A stretch of DNA of 64,000 bases from Chalciporus piperatus. Lineage: Eukaryota > Basidiomycota > Agaricomycetes > Boletales > Boletaceae. The stretch's first letter is position 1. Each line of letters starts with the position of its first letter. Below the pieces are notes generated by a model. That model made no database searches. It was not told where the DNA came from and saw only the letters and a list, made by a program, of their open reading frames with translations. Both the position numbers and the translations under genes were made by a program. The DNA lies in the NCBI GenBank assembly GCA_038093975.1, contig JBBPTG010000089.1:1-64000 (forward strand), written 5' to 3'. Below, one piece after another: positions 43,576-55,398 of the stretch.

Positions 43576-44882
43576 CATGCGTCACGGTATGCCTTCAGAG
43601 GGCCGTTGTGTGTTGGGTTCGGCGAGGGTAAGTACAAGGAATCTAAGATACAATCCGTTGACTACCATGGCCCGAGAGACAACCAATTGGTGTCAGGGGT
43701 CTTTGATGAGGTGGATGGACTTTCGCGCAACAGAAACTACATTCGAAGCATGGCGGAGGGTAACTTCCGTTGTCTTGTGAGTTCAATTATCCAACCTCAA
43801 CCTTCATCGTTCTTTTGGAGGCAGTGCTCACAACTACGACTCAAATATCAGGCTGTTATCCTGACATAGTATCCCATGTATGCCTTTCGATCGACGAAGA
43901 GGACTCGGATGGTCCGGTCCTTGAACGTGCATTGGAAGATTTATCCAGTACGAACGAGAGCAACTCGCAGGACGATCTAAGCGTTATCGGCCCCATACAC
44001 CCGTACGGCCAACCATATGCACTAGCAATGCAGGACGGCTTCCCTATCGACCCACTTTACTATCCATTCCCCGAGGGAGGCCCATCAGCCGACGAGTTGT
44101 CTCCAGAGACAGACATCTGGGTCATGCCTAACTGCGTGATGGACGATGGCGAATGGGAATCTGGATACGTGGATGCACCCCCGTCGAACGATCCAAATTG
44201 GATATATTGTGTGGGGTTTGGGAGTTGTATCATGGTACAGACGTTCGCATTCGATATCATGATTCTTTCCACACGAGGACGGATGACACCTTTGCGGCTC
44301 TGGCGTCTGGCGATGAAGCAGGACTCTGAGTCAACGATGCGCCCTGATTGCCTCAAAGATGTTCGTTACGGTGCGATGGAGGAAGATATGGAAGATGATC
44401 TAGAGCCATTCCGGGGGCTGACGAGGCAGGGGTGGAAGAAGCTTAAAGAGATCGAAGATGTGGAATCTGTGAAACAGCGACTCGTGCACAAGGGCAAGTT
44501 CTGGATATGGATGGCGCCTGATTGGTAAGTGTATTCGAAGACGATTCTGAATGGTGCCCATTCTGACAGCTTCCCTGTATCCCCAGCGGACCATGATCCT
44601 CCGGCACCGACACCTTTTGAAGTCCACTTGTCTGTGAACCATAGTGCGTTCGAGAAATTGCCTTTATATATTATACTATCCATTGTCTCCACCTTCCCTA
44701 TCGCATGGATCGTCAATCTTACAAGCGCTTCTCGTTTGCTGCGCACGGACTTGGATTTACACCAGCGCGCGCTGGTGGATCCCCGTCCCAACACGAACAT
44801 CCAGGATCCAAGACGAGGAGACGTCCACACCCGTTCTACCGTACCTCGCTTCACAACCAAGCCCGTGGAGTCAAAGTGTTGA
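43576..44882 (+). CDS. unrecognised acidic protein, 5' end lost to a repeat boundary
   Basis: The frame opens after an acceptor-like TAG (43575) as HASRYAFRGPLCVGFGEGKY and runs to about 43757. An intron (GTAACTT...GACATAG) joins it to VSHVCLSIDEEDSDGPVLER. A long exon follows (to 44525), then an intron and a last exon to 44882 ending TKPVESKC. The last exon contains FEKLPLYIILSIVSTFPIAW, which could be a late F-box-like helix pair or a membrane segment. No start codon is found. The upstream DNA belongs to dispersed repeats, so the gene is probably truncated. Family unknown. Confidence 0.4.
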
Positions 44883-46322
44883 ATGTCGCCTCAGTGCAAT
44901 CGGACTGGATTGGGCGTACATTAGGCGGTGCGCACGGTCTGGATCGATGCGCAATCGTGAACGTATATGGAACACGGCCGTCAATATTGAGCGAGTTTCA
45001 GATCTGTCTGGTGTGTAGTTGGATTTGCTTTCGGAGGAATACCCAGCGGTACTGTTTTCGTCGAGACCCTCGGAGGATCTAGTACCAGATTCATCGTGCG
45101 CCGTCGAGCGTGCTGGATTAATTGTTTATGAACTTGACGAAGTAGCTTACTTGGGAGAAATCTGATCCCTTGATAGTCAACGTGTTTACACCTCAAAAAA
45201 TCACAAAAGACCTGGTCGGAGTTGACCGTACAAAGGAGTGACACAGCCACTGTAGGGACGTTCGTTCTTCCTTCCGATGACCGTGGCTAAATCATGATTC
45301 AATCAGACAACGATATCCAGTGGCCTCCTCCAGGCTGTTCCGGGACCAGTGGATGTTGGTTTGGGGGTACGCTACAAAGCGTTGCTATCGTGCGTGTCGT
45401 CGTGTCGTTGGTTACTGTAGAGGCTTTATCGATTCAGGAACTGAAAGTGAAATTGGGCGTAGGCGACCTCCAGCACCGAGTCAAGCGTCAACAAGAACTT
45501 GGCTCCGACCACCTCAGGCTTTAAATAAAGCTTATATTGTTCAGCCGTCTCATTGTCAACCCAATGATATCAAGATCAGTCGTGTCCTCCGTTGGCTCAA
45601 ATGCGGCGTTCAAAAACGTTAGCGTGGCCTCTTTCCGTCGGCTACTTGAAGTACACAGACTTCCGCCCATCGGATTGTCCCCAGCCTTCAGAATGATTTT
45701 TCTCTAAGTAAAGTAAGCAATTGCCTGTGGACGGAAAGGTTGTTGGCAATGATTTATTCCATTCCGTCGGATTAGTGACAGTTAGAGCCAATCAGAACGC
45801 TGCAGGCATGTTGAAGGTACGTTGATCACTCCTCGATTCCACCCATAATCAGGATTCAGTATCATGGCCTGATACGATCTCAATCTATATATGTCATGTC
45901 ATGCTATCGAGCTGTTGAACGGATTTGTACGTCGTTTTTTCCGCCTAAACGGGCCTAAACGATATCAGCGACCACGGCTCGTCAGTCTGAAGTGGTGGAA
46001 ACCAGTCGGATCGCAATTCTTCGAAGCCTTAAACTCTGTCGGTTGCGAATTCCTTCATGGATGGGATCCCTCGGATTATAGAGTTTTTGTACCAGCGCTT
46101 CAAGTTCTTTGCCCGCCACCACAAATTCCTCCGCAAACATCCTCATTCTCCTCGAGTCGGAAGATGCGCGGTCGTTGGCCGTCGTCAACTTGTTGAGCTG
46201 GACAAATGTTCGTAGCTATCCTCGGGCCCTGGCAGGCCCGGGGTGTCAAGATCAGTGTGAGAGCATGCAAGTCGTTTAACGCATAAACCGCACTACAATA
46301 GTGTCCGTATGTTGTGGTTAAG
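44883..46322. other. repeat-rich stretch upstream of the K7 unit
   Basis: From about 45.3 kb the sequence parallels the K6 upstream region (ACAGACTTCCGCCCATCGGA near 40.81 and 45.66 kb). It includes, near 45985-46190, a minus-strand fragment encoding ELEALVQKLYNP that recurs at 41.2, 49.1 and 60.15 kb. No intact gene is seen. Confidence 0.45.
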
Positions 46323-46713
46323 TGACCTACCCACACATTATGGCCAAGGTAATGATCCAGGCGCGTACGTCTGAAGTGACAGAAGAAAACGCAGACGGTC
46401 TCCCGCAATGCTCACGGAAACGCAACGGAAACCCGCCACCAAACGGAAGGCTTCGTTTGGTGGTATTGGTACGGTCTAGTCTTCTCCCACCTCTTTCCTC
46501 TCCCAAGCCCATGCCAAGTTTCCCCATTCTCACTCCTTTCCTCCATTGGTATGTTGCTGACTGAACTGAGATCACGCCCGCCCACGGAATGTCCGCTCAA
46601 ATGATCAAGCCCGTGCTTAATCAAGCATTCTTGTTCGTATCCAAAGGACGTTTCGATAAATGGGCTTTAGCATTGATGATTCTGTTCGCGAAGTTGGGGT
46701 TTCCATCTTCATG
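46323..46713 (+). pseudogene. carrier gene exon 5-6 relic upstream of K7
   Basis: Starts at the carrier exon 5 acceptor, mutated from TAG to AAG. It holds exon 5 (KVMIQARTSEVTEENADGLP), an intron and exon 6 (GMSAQMIKPVL, ALMILFAKLG), ending at the same stop region as the intact gene. Internal exon 5 sequence is missing and no upstream exons are present. Confidence 0.8.
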
Positions 46714-47261
46714 ATGAATATCCGACATTCGGTGGGTCATGCATTCATGAAACGAGTCGTCCCATTTTTCCGTTGTGCGGTGCTTGTCTCGATGGCAGAC
46801 TTAGATATATAGATGGAAATGGAAGCATCGATTTGGGTCGTGCGATGCATGGCCCATGTTGCCACGGTTTGTCCGTAGTGAGAAGGGACGACTCTTCGTT
46901 CAATGTTCGGCCTGCTTAGGGGGACTTCGGTTTGTCTCACGGCTGCTACTTATACTGCACTCACTCCCACCCCACACTCGTGTTCAATTGAGCGGGCCGC
47001 CCGCGGTCGTTCACATCTACTAACGTCGTGCGTAGATCTGCCTCGAAGGATCCATATATGTACAAAGTATTGGGGCTACATGGTACATGGCCATGTCATG
47101 TTGCCAGAACTTTGAGCACTCTTACCCATGGTTTGAGTGGGGGCCGGGCTTCGTTCACATCTAACGTCGTGCATCGATAGCAGGCATCCCATGATCATGG
47201 CGGCGTCCGCATCCATGGCGGTGAAGCTGAGAAGACTAGTAAGTATGGCCAAAGGATCCCC

Positions 47262-47271
47262 TGCATAAAAA
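47262..47271 (+). promoter_or_regulatory. TATA box of K7
   Basis: TGCATAAAAA about 80 nt upstream of the K7 start codon. Confidence 0.6.
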
Positions 47272-47348
47272 GCGGCCTTTTCGTTTCCAATCTATCCCAA
47301 CCCACCCACTCAGCCCACTTCTCCTACAAGCCATTCACCGAGTAAACA

Positions 47349-48072
47349 ATGCAGTTCTCCCGTCTATTCTTTTTCGTCGCCGCTGCAACTGCAGTGCTCG
47401 CCGCCCCTGCTGTGAGTGACCGTTTGCACTCCGTAGCTCTCTCCCAGCTGTGTCGGGTGCTCATACTATTTTCTTAGCTCCTTGAAGAGCGCCAACGATC
47501 CGGAGGCCAATTGCGTGGACTTGGTCCTGGACAGGTAAGCTCATTTGCTCTTTCATCTGTGTCGGGTGCTCATACTATTTTCTTAGCTCCTTGAAGAGCG
47601 CCAACGAGGAGGCCAATTGCGTGGACTTGCTCCTGGACAGGTAAGCTCATTTGCTCTTTCATCTGTGTCGGGTGCTCATACTATTTTCTTAGCTCCTTGA
47701 AGAGCGCCAACGAGGAGGCCAATTGCGTGGACTTGCTCCTGGACAGGTAAGCTCATTTGCTCTTTCAGCTGTGTCGGGTGCTCATACTATTTTCTTAGCT
47801 CCTTGAAGAGCGCCAACGAGGAGGCCAATTGCGTGGACTTGCTCCTGGACAGGTAAGCTCATTTACTCTTTCAGCTGTGTCGGGTGCTCATACTATTCTC
47901 TTAGCTCCTTGAAGAGCGCCAACGATCCGGAGGCCAATTGCGTGGACTTAGTAATGACTTCATCGTAGGTGATGAAGGCCATCCAAAGCGTGACTTCATC
48001 GCAGGTCATGAAGACTTCATCGGAGGTCATGACGGCCATCCAGAGCGCGACCTCCCTCTCCCTGTATTCTAA
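47349..48072 (+). CDS. K7: repeat peptide precursor, partner of K5 with contracted KR array
   Basis: Six phase-0 exons: 47349-47411, 47477-47533, 47587-47640, 47693-47746, 47799-47852 and 47905-48072. They give 149 residues. The signal peptide is identical to K5. Four exons encode LLEERQR(S)GGQLRGLAPGQ units. The last exon joins one more such unit to SNDFIVGDEGHPKR, DFIAGHEDFIGGHDGHPER and DLPLPVF-stop. K5's five DYIAGH units are here reduced to two diverged ones, with the core tyrosine replaced by phenylalanine and one KR changed to ER. That the same frame stays open in both copies despite different repeat numbers supports real coding. Confidence 0.8.
47587..47852 (+). repeat. three 106-bp exon-intron tandem units in K7
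   Basis: Same 54-nt exon plus 52-nt intron unit as in K5, near-identical to it. A slightly diverged 57-nt-exon unit precedes the array, and a fused exon follows it. Confidence 0.88.
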
Positions 48073-49429
48073 GGACTCTCTCCCTGGAGAGGGCGGACAT
48101 GTAAGCTCCCTTTCCCTTTCAGTTGTTTGCTGCGTGTTTACGTTATTCTGACCGGTTTCAGCTTTAGACTTCGGCGTGCTCGTGCTATTCTTCTGGGAAT
48201 CCCGTTAAACAAACGTGACTCATTGTAAATATCATGTTTATCCCTCGCGTGAGGCTTGTCGTCCTTCTATTCTTTCCCGCCCTGACCGAGCCATCGCTAC
48301 TTTGATTTGTTTCTGTATCATCGACTGTGGAATAAACCTTGTCCCATTTATGCCTTTCTTTGATTATTTGGCATTCCGCAATTTCTTGTTACAAAGCGGT
48401 AAGTATCAAGTACTGGCGAGTCGGCGAGTCGGCCACGACAAGAACGAGCCCATACACTTTGTTTGACTATCACAACCAAGTTACAGCGACACTTTTTCTT
48501 TCTCCTTCAGAAACACATTTGGTCGCGATCAATGCATTAGTTCACGTCGCTGACGAGGTGCCAGGGATGTACCGGCACTGTCAGTTCCATGTGGTTCTGA
48601 CAGATCGACGGTTCTGTCAAGCTTGCTGTCAAGAATCAAGATACAGTGTGTTGTGTGCAGATCGTACAATTGACCCTTGGTGACGTGACAAGCTACACAG
48701 TGTAGCTGAACACGTCAAACTGCCGTCAGTTGTCACGAGCCCTCTCATTTGAAGCAGACCTCGATCGGAGCGCAGCGAAATGGAGCAGCAAAACGCAGTC
48801 GGAACTCGCTCGTGATCATGGCCACCGACTTCCGCGTGTTCCTTGAGGATTGCCAGTTGTTGCCTCACTCCTACATTTATGATTTCCTATCTCTGCCCCA
48901 TGTGAGGGTCTCACCATTGAACGACCAGCAATCAGGTCATTTTCATCCACATTCACCACAATTCACGTCCCCCGCTCCACTTCAGACTGGCACTCGTCTT
49001 CACCCCATCGAAATTCTTCGAAGCCTCAAACCCCCGTCGGTTGCGAATCCCATCATAGATGAAGTCCTTCGGATTATCGAGCTTTTGTACCAGCGCTTCA
49101 AGTTCCTCGCCCGCCACCACAAATTCCGACTCCTCCGTAAAGATCCCTTCGGAAGCTCGACGCCCGTTGGATTCGTTTACCCATTGCCATCGGAATCGGA
49201 CAGACGGATCATCGGTCTGATGATTGCCGTTGGACTGGTATCCTGAGAACGAGGCATCATGCGTCACGCATCATGAATTTGGATCTGGGCCGAAGATACT
49301 TGTTGAGCTACGACAGCTCGTCTGTAGTTCGATAGTCCCTCGGTTCAACAATTATATACTTACACAAGTTCTGATCCTTGATTCGTTCTGGCTGCTTCCT
49401 GTATATTAACTCAAAATTCCCAGAACTCA
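48073..49429. other. K7 3' region and dispersed repeats
   Basis: Shared K-gene 3' region to about 48.5 kb. Then an inverted copy of the GTCGATCTG...CAGTAAACCA repeat near 48.6 kb, a repeat also seen at 51.5-51.8 and 57.85 kb (GCCACCGACTTCCG / CATGATCA(C/T)GAGC), and near 48953-49267 a minus-strand ELEALVQKLDNPKDFIYDGI coding fragment. No intact gene. Confidence 0.45.
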
Positions 49430-49895
49430 ATGCTTCTCTGGAAAACAGCAGACTCCAACCACGACGCGCTATCCACGGCTCCCCGCTATTTCGAGTCAGT
49501 CCTTCACTTCGATTACTCAGGTGAGTTTCCAAGTGCCCAACCGAACTTTTGAAAGACACAAAAAGTATAACCCATGCGAAGCCATCCTTCCTAATCTTGA
49601 CCATCGTAGACTTTCCGCCGGTTGGGGCGGCTATTCTTGTCACAGCGTGTTCCGAGCAGTTTTCCCTCGGAACCGCACAGTATATGCGGTACCGACGGCT
49701 CATCCGTGGGACTGATCCAGAGAAAAAGGCAGGTTATATTCGACGGAAATCCAACCAGGAGTTTCCCTGTCTGTTACAGTGATCTCCCGCTCGCCTGCCA
49801 GTGCTCCAAAAAGCCCAGTCCGCTCGAGGTCGAGTGCTCTACCAAGTCTCTACCACCGTTCCTATTCGAGCCGAAACCCCACTAGACAACACTGA
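49430..49895 (+). CDS. unrecognised small protein, three exons
   Basis: Exons 49430-49520, 49610-49732 and 49780-49895 join in consistent phase (introns GTGAGTTT...CATCGTAG and GTTATAT...TTACAG) and give 109 residues. The product includes FESVLHFDYSDFPPVGAAIL and SEQFSLGTAQYMRYRRLIRG and has a basic, Ser-rich C-terminus ending NPTRQH. No domain is recognised. The consistent splicing supports a gene, but it lies among repeats and could be a gene fragment. Confidence 0.4.
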
Positions 49896-50301
49896 CTGCA
49901 CAAGCGATCTTGAACAAAGGTTGTTCCATGCAAGATTCTTGTTGCGGTAATGTATGTAACACGACCGAGGGTGCTACTTCTTTGATAGACGATTTCATTC
50001 AAGATCTTCTCTCGACGCATCTGGCTCGGCAGACTAACCGAGGCACCCGGCTTGGTCGAGAAAGTCGATCGTTTTATCAAAGATGTGGGCCAGCCTGAGG
50101 GGGTTGATAAGATCATATCGGCTTGCTAGCCAATGGAAGTGTGATCCTGGACATCAAATTTGATGATCAAAAATAAAATAACAGAGCCTTTAGGTATCGT
50201 ATTTCCACTTCCAAGCGATGAAGGGTACAAATACAGAGGGGTACGTATAATTGGTTTCATAGTGTACGAGATTGATGTGATGTCCGAGGGATGCCAGTAG
50301 G

Positions 50302-50544
50302 TCAAAGCGTGACGACAGCATCACCGAGCGAGGAATTTTGCGACGCCCAAGAACCCATGAGTTGCAGCAACGACGACCTTCGCATGGGGAGTCCTGGGTT
50401 GAATGGGACGAGGGGGTTTCCATGCAGGTTGGTGTCGGGTTCGGGGAACACAGCTGTGGCAGACGTAAGAGGGTGATCCGCCGTGGATCTCTCTGGTTTG
50501 TCCGTGCCTGAATCGTGGTTAGATGGGGGATCAGCACGATGCAT
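50302..50544 (-). CDS. unrecognised short open frame, possibly a 3' exon
   Basis: An 80-codon minus-strand frame reading FPEPDTNLHGNPLVPFNPGL and ending SSLGDAVVTL. Its composition looks coding, but no upstream exon joins in phase, although a Cys-rich frame (CCVFSSEHPKECGHCWLTC) lies just upstream in another phase. It could be the last exon of a decayed gene. Confidence 0.25.
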   Translation of the reverse strand: MHRADPPSNHDSGTDKPERSTADHPLTSATAVFPEPDTNLHGNPLVPFNPGLPMRRSSLLQLMGSWASQNSSLGDAVVTL

Positions 50545-52046
50545 GCTTCGGTGCTATCGATGTGACTCACCAGTGTTTGCAGGTCAACCAGCAATGGCCG
50601 CACTCCTTGGGGTGCTCGCTGCTGAAGACACAGCAGCGGGCATAACAATCTTGGGCTATATCCATGTACACAACTGCCGGCTATGGTGCGTCAGGGTCTG
50701 GCTGCAGCGAGGGATACAGAACAGATAATGCGACTTACCCCATTATTGACAGTCTTTTCGTTATCGCGGGCGGAGCCATCATCAAAGAGTGGCTCTCGGT
50801 GGTGGCATTTGGAGCACGTGCGAATGGGGACTACAAAGTTACACATGACTGCACATCACCATGAGCACGAGGCCACCATGACGCTAACCGACGACAGTGC
50901 TCACCTGAGTACTAGTATTGTAAATGAATAGTTCTTACAGGTAGCAAAGGAGGAACGAGTTATGATACCACGCTCGACTCAGAGTATGAGGGGGCCTGGT
51001 CAAGGATGAGAACGAACGACGAAACGCCGACTCTGCAAGGCTTATAACCGACGCTCAGATGCGGATGTTTGTGGTGAATCAGTCATCATTTAATGACCGG
51101 AATTATACAAAGGAGCGGTCCACACTGCATGAGACCCGAGTACCTGCCACCTGAGCTTCCTGTGCCAAACACGGATAGGACCAACAATGGGTTGCGGTCA
51201 CTCCGATTTTGGATAAGGTTTTGGATCAGGTATAGGAAAAAGGCAGGCGTAACGGTGTTTGTTGTTGAGATAGCGAGTGGACCTAAATTTGTGGATGTTG
51301 GGTTTGAAAGGATGACAGGAGTAGGGGACGTGGATTGTGGAGAATGTGGATGAAAATGGGCAGTGGTGGGTTCGGAAGACCGACAATCACCGAGTTCGTG
51401 GGTTTCTTGCCAAGGGAGAGTTCAAGGCTGGAGGCTGGAGCTACTTACATAGTAACTTCTAGACTCTTGCCAAGAAAACACGGGTAAGTTTCATCTGGGC
51501 GAATCCACTTCGAGTGAGTGCGACAGTGTGGTTCAATGGTGAGACACTCACATGGCGCAGAGATAGGAAATCGTAAATGTGAAGCAACAATTGGGAACCC
51601 TCAAGGAACACGCAGTCCGCCAGTGGATGCGAGTCGAACTTGAAATCTACGAAGATATACGCTCGTGAACCCGGGAGACTTGCTCGGACGCGAACTTGGA
51701 AGTGGACCACCGGAAGTCGGAGGAACTTGAAAGAGCCTGTAAGGCGGGTGACCGACGGCCATGATCATGAGCAAGTTCCGACTGTCTTTTTACTACTCCA
51801 CCGTGTTCGCCGCACTTTGAGGTATTGTAGTATACAACTTGAACGACTCGCATCCTCTCTCAGTCTTGGCAAGCTTGACATCCCGGGCCTGGATCCCGAG
51901 GAGAGCCCCGAACATATATCAATGCCACCGAATGGTTGTCAAAGTAATTAATATCAATATCCCCAAATGATGATCGCGTACTACGCGACGATGGCGCGAA
52001 AAGAACTTGAAGGAACGACTGCGGCGGCGACGACCCAATTTCCACG
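50545..52046. other. repeat-rich stretch without a supported gene
   Basis: Includes 51.5-51.8 kb, an inverted relative of 48.75-48.95 kb and of 57.85-57.95 kb (AACTTGCTCGGACGCGAACT), and the GGCAAGCTTGACATCCCGGGCC patch shared with other repeat units. No convincing gene. Confidence 0.4.
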
Positions 52047-53374
52047 ATGTTTTTCAAGGCTGCTGCAAGTCTGGTGGTCCTGATCGTACGTGCTCATTGT
52101 CTTACACTCACGACGTTGGGTTCTTGAACACCAACACCGAACAGGCCATCTTATTCTACCGCAGTGGTCGTATTCTCAAGCACAACATCCTCACCAAACC
52201 AGCTCTTCCTGACGCTTACTACGTCGGCGGAAACTGGACGACACATTGCAGCCTCATCCAAGATGAGGTGTCCAATACCATAAACTTTTGCGAGGACATC
52301 ACTTTCTGGGACCACCATGACGACAATGGTAGATTGAGCAACCGCTATGTACTCCTCGGTTGCGACCCGAATCGTAAAGCATGGAACACCGTCATGGGTC
52401 CGCTCAGAGACCCAGCCCCGCGGGGACACCTCTGGTTGTATTCACCCGCGGATGGCAAATCGCAGCCCATTGCGTTCGAGGGCTACCCAGACGGACACGA
52501 CTTCCACCCACTCGGCATGGAGATTTACCCCTCACATGCAGGTGCACCATCGAACCTCTTCATCGTCAACCATGCACGTGCACGTACGACCATCGAGATG
52601 TTCACATTGGACCCAGCTCGCCCCTACCAAGCAACATACGTCCGCACGCTCACGTCACCCTATTTTGTCTCCCCAAACGCACTCGCGCTCACTTCCCCTA
52701 CCTCGTTTTATGTCACCAACGACCACCTCATGACGCGCCGTCTTCCATCTCCCCTCGGGCACATCCTTCCAATCATCGAAAGCGTCGCTGGACTCCCCCT
52801 CAGCTGGCTTGCCCATGTAATCATCAACGCAGACGGCTCACTGACGCACACATTCTCCGCGGTAGGTATCCCCTTCTCCAACGGCGTCGCCATTTCCCCC
52901 GATGGCAACCACCTTGCCCTCGCATCCACCTCCATCGGCGCCATCCAATTCTACACTCGCAACACCAGCACGAACGTCCTTGAATTCGAGACCTCCGTAC
53001 CTGTCCCCTTCCTCCCTGACAACATCAAATACGACGACGCAGGCACCCTCGTCGTAGCAGGACACCCCCACTTCCCTTCTCTCATCGCTCTCGCAGCTAA
53101 CAAAACGGATGCCATCGCATCAAGCTGGACGATTTCCCTGTCTCCGCTCTCCAACACCATGCGCTTTGCCCCCAAGACCCGAGCCTACGACCTCCGCGCG
53201 CCCCTGTCCGCCTCCAAGTTGGCCCCCGCTAGTCTGGCGTACGAGGTGGAGACGTTGTTCCAGAGCGATGGGTCTGTGTTTGGGTCATCGTCGACGGTGT
53301 TGAGGGATGACGAGAGTGGGAGGATATATCTAGCGGGGTTGTATGAAATGGGGATTATGGTTTGCCATCCTTGA
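52047..53374 (+). CDS. paraoxonase/arylesterase-like six-bladed propeller protein
   Basis: Two exons, 52047-52085 and 52145-53374, give 422 residues. The spliced N-terminus (MFFKAAASLVVLIAILFYRS) forms an uncleaved signal anchor, as in PON proteins, and is why I prefer this start to the longer open frame. Family segments are NFCEDITFWDHHDDNGRLSN, AWNTVMGPLRDPAPRGHLWL, DFHPLGMEIYPS, IVNHARARTTIEMF, VSPNALALTSPTSFYVTNDH, IPFSNGVAISPDGNHLALAS and LPDNIKYDDAGTLVVAGHP. These place the calcium-site Glu, Asn and Asp residues of paraoxonases. The probable role is membrane-bound or secreted lactonase/esterase; the substrate is unknown. Confidence 0.85.
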
Positions 53375-54016
53375 TGTAGATTCGGAAGCTGACGAGCAAA
53401 TATTAGAACGTTCTACCGTTGGTCTTTGAATGAACTCTCAACCACTTTCTTGCTCGACGACTGAGAGGACTGCATACGAATGATACGGAAGACTTGGATT
53501 CTAGAACCCACACGAACCGCATGCACCGCGTAAGTTTAAGACAGGACCCAACAGCCCAATACCAGTGCATTTGGTCGCCCATTGCCTATAGGTCGACTGG
53601 TTCAAATCCGTACATGTGCGCAGCATTACAGGTTTTGAACGTGTTCCAAGCTTAAGTAGACATGTGGGAACAGACAACGGAATCCCAGTGCCGACAACGG
53701 GCGCGACACACATAGGTGGTCATGTACGGTGGTGGATGTATGCAGTCAACGCCGATTTAAGTTCTGACATTGTTTCCTCGCTACTACAGGTTCCGAGCGG
53801 ATCCTGTATGCATGTATCGAATTATGTACATATTCCGCACGATCATGTGCTTCCCTTCATCCAGTGTAGCTCATTTGCGCTCCAATCAAAACTTGCGTGC
53901 TCCAAGCGCGCAAGGCAGGGTGACCCTGGTCTTCCTTATCGGTCGACACCTCGACACCTCCTTCATTTCAAGCAGATTCAAGCCTCCGCGAGTTTACTTC
54001 TTGTTCAGATCCCACC
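53375..54016. other. gene-free stretch
   Basis: 3' flank of the paraoxonase-like gene. A frame is open from 53616 into the next gene, but its N-terminal part looks non-coding in composition. A GGTTCAAATCC patch at about 53.6 kb was rejected as a tRNA. Confidence 0.35.
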
Positions 54017-55324
54017 ATGCTTTCCGAACGCGATGAGTTTGCAGAACACCTATTTCAAGAGGGTTACCCTCTGTGGAGTCCAGATCCACTCAGACTACCC
54101 GACGATCGCGAAAGTGTCGGTATCAAGATCATGGGGGGATGTAGGCGCCGTCGACAAGGACGGCCATTTCGACCTCTTCTTCAATATATGCGAACCGCCC
54201 CACGATGATCTTTACGACAATCCATCTGGCTTCACGGTGATCCGAGAGCCAGAAGTTGTTCCCAACTTCCAAAGAATTTCCCCTCGGAATGTCGTCTCCT
54301 CCCCCCAAACCTCTTGGACATCCACTGACCTTCAGCCAGCTATGTACAGGTCCGTTTCCAATGTTTTTCCCGATCGCGCGACTGATTGCACCAAAAGTCA
54401 CAAAAGAACTCTGTATCGTGCCAAACTAGCTGCCAATGGAGCACATATCATCCTACCACACGGAGCAGATCAGTACGAACTTAATCGTCGAGATCAAGCT
54501 CTATTCATGAAGTTCAAGTTGGCCAGACAACACGGGCGGGAATGGTACATGATCGCTAGAGATCAGTTTGCACTCGGATCTGATCCTCTTTACCTCATCA
54601 CTGGGTTCTATAGAACCTGCTCGTGGTCATTGGCATCATTTCGCCTGAACACCGATGCTGATGTCCGTGTACGCTGTGAGGTGGAGCACGGGGATGAACG
54701 AAAGATCCTACGAAACGAGTCTTTCTGGAACCCTAGAGGTCGTTTTGGCAACAAGATCGGTCCTGCACCTGAAAACGAAGGACACAAGAACTAAAACGTG
54801 TTCATCAGTGGAATTGTGATTACTGCGAATGAGCAAGTGCTGAAACAGGAACCGCAGGCAGTGGGGCTCCAGGCATTTTTCTCCAGATTGCTCATGAGCG
54901 CACCGACGAATGATGCAGCTGATTCCGCAAAGGCGGGGAGTGACGATATTCAAGTATCCATCGACCATTTCCCCGGGGTGCGACAAGTAGGTTTGTTCCC
55001 ATACTTTCTTTCACTCATTGTTAAGTTCCCGCAGAAAGTCTCTCACCCAGGGGAAATCATCAATCGATATTTACTTGCAAATGTGAGTTGTTACGATGAA
55101 GGATGCGAGTCTTGTGATTGCTTATGGGTAGCACAGGAGCCATCTGCGGGAATTGCCATCACCCACGATGTTCTATGGATGACCCTAGTTGAGGCAGTGC
55201 GTGATGTGGTACAACCACGTTTTAACGAGCGTGATTCAGGGACAGTTATCAACGATCGAGGACCTGGAGATGCGTGTAGAGGAGCTAATCACAGAGCATT
55301 ATTCGATAAATGTCGAGAACGGTG
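54017..55324 (+). pseudogene. decayed member of an Agaricomycete family of unknown function
   Basis: Starts MLSERDEFAEHLFQEGYPLW. It then runs GDVGAVDKDGHFDLFFNICE, NGAHIILPHGADQYELNRRD, EWYMIARDQFALGSDPLYLI, TGFYRTCSWSLASFRL, NVFISGIVITANEQVL and, after two introns, HPGEIINRYLL and EPSAGIAITHDVLWMTLV. I recall this order from large uncharacterised mushroom families with a PDGAN-like and a GFDKTxSWG-like motif. An extra G in a G6 run near 54133 shifts the frame. An in-frame TAA (54792-54794), probably once CAA, interrupts the middle. Hence pseudogene, although only two lesions are evident. Confidence 0.65.
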
Positions 55325-55398
55325 AGGATAGAAATCCCAGATTCGCACGGTAGCCCATTCCTCTCAGGCACCATCTACCTATCTTGCGCGTGTTACAG

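Larger units (their letters stand above)
46430..48500. repeat. segmental duplication A, copy 2 (carries K7)
   Basis: Inverted partner of about 30705-32850. It matches from carrier relic through promoter, gene and shared 3' region. Confidence 0.7.

Noticed and set aside
44366..44860. 164-codon minus-strand frame
   Set aside because: Shadow of the plus-strand exons at 43.9-44.88 kb, which have better splice and composition support.
52007..52046. Upstream start for the paraoxonase-like frame (MKERLRRRRPNF...)
   Set aside because: The ATG at 52047 plus a 59-nt intron gives a normal signal-anchor N-terminus, whereas the unspliced frame translates the intron.
53590..53625. GGTTCAAATCC resembling a tRNA B box
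   Set aside because: No matching A box at the right distance and no pairing T-stem or acceptor stem.
53616..54016. N-terminal extension of the frame reaching 54794
   Set aside because: Its composition is non-coding, and the family-like start MLSERDEFAEHLFQEG lies at 54017 in another frame; the overlap is fortuitous after a frameshift.
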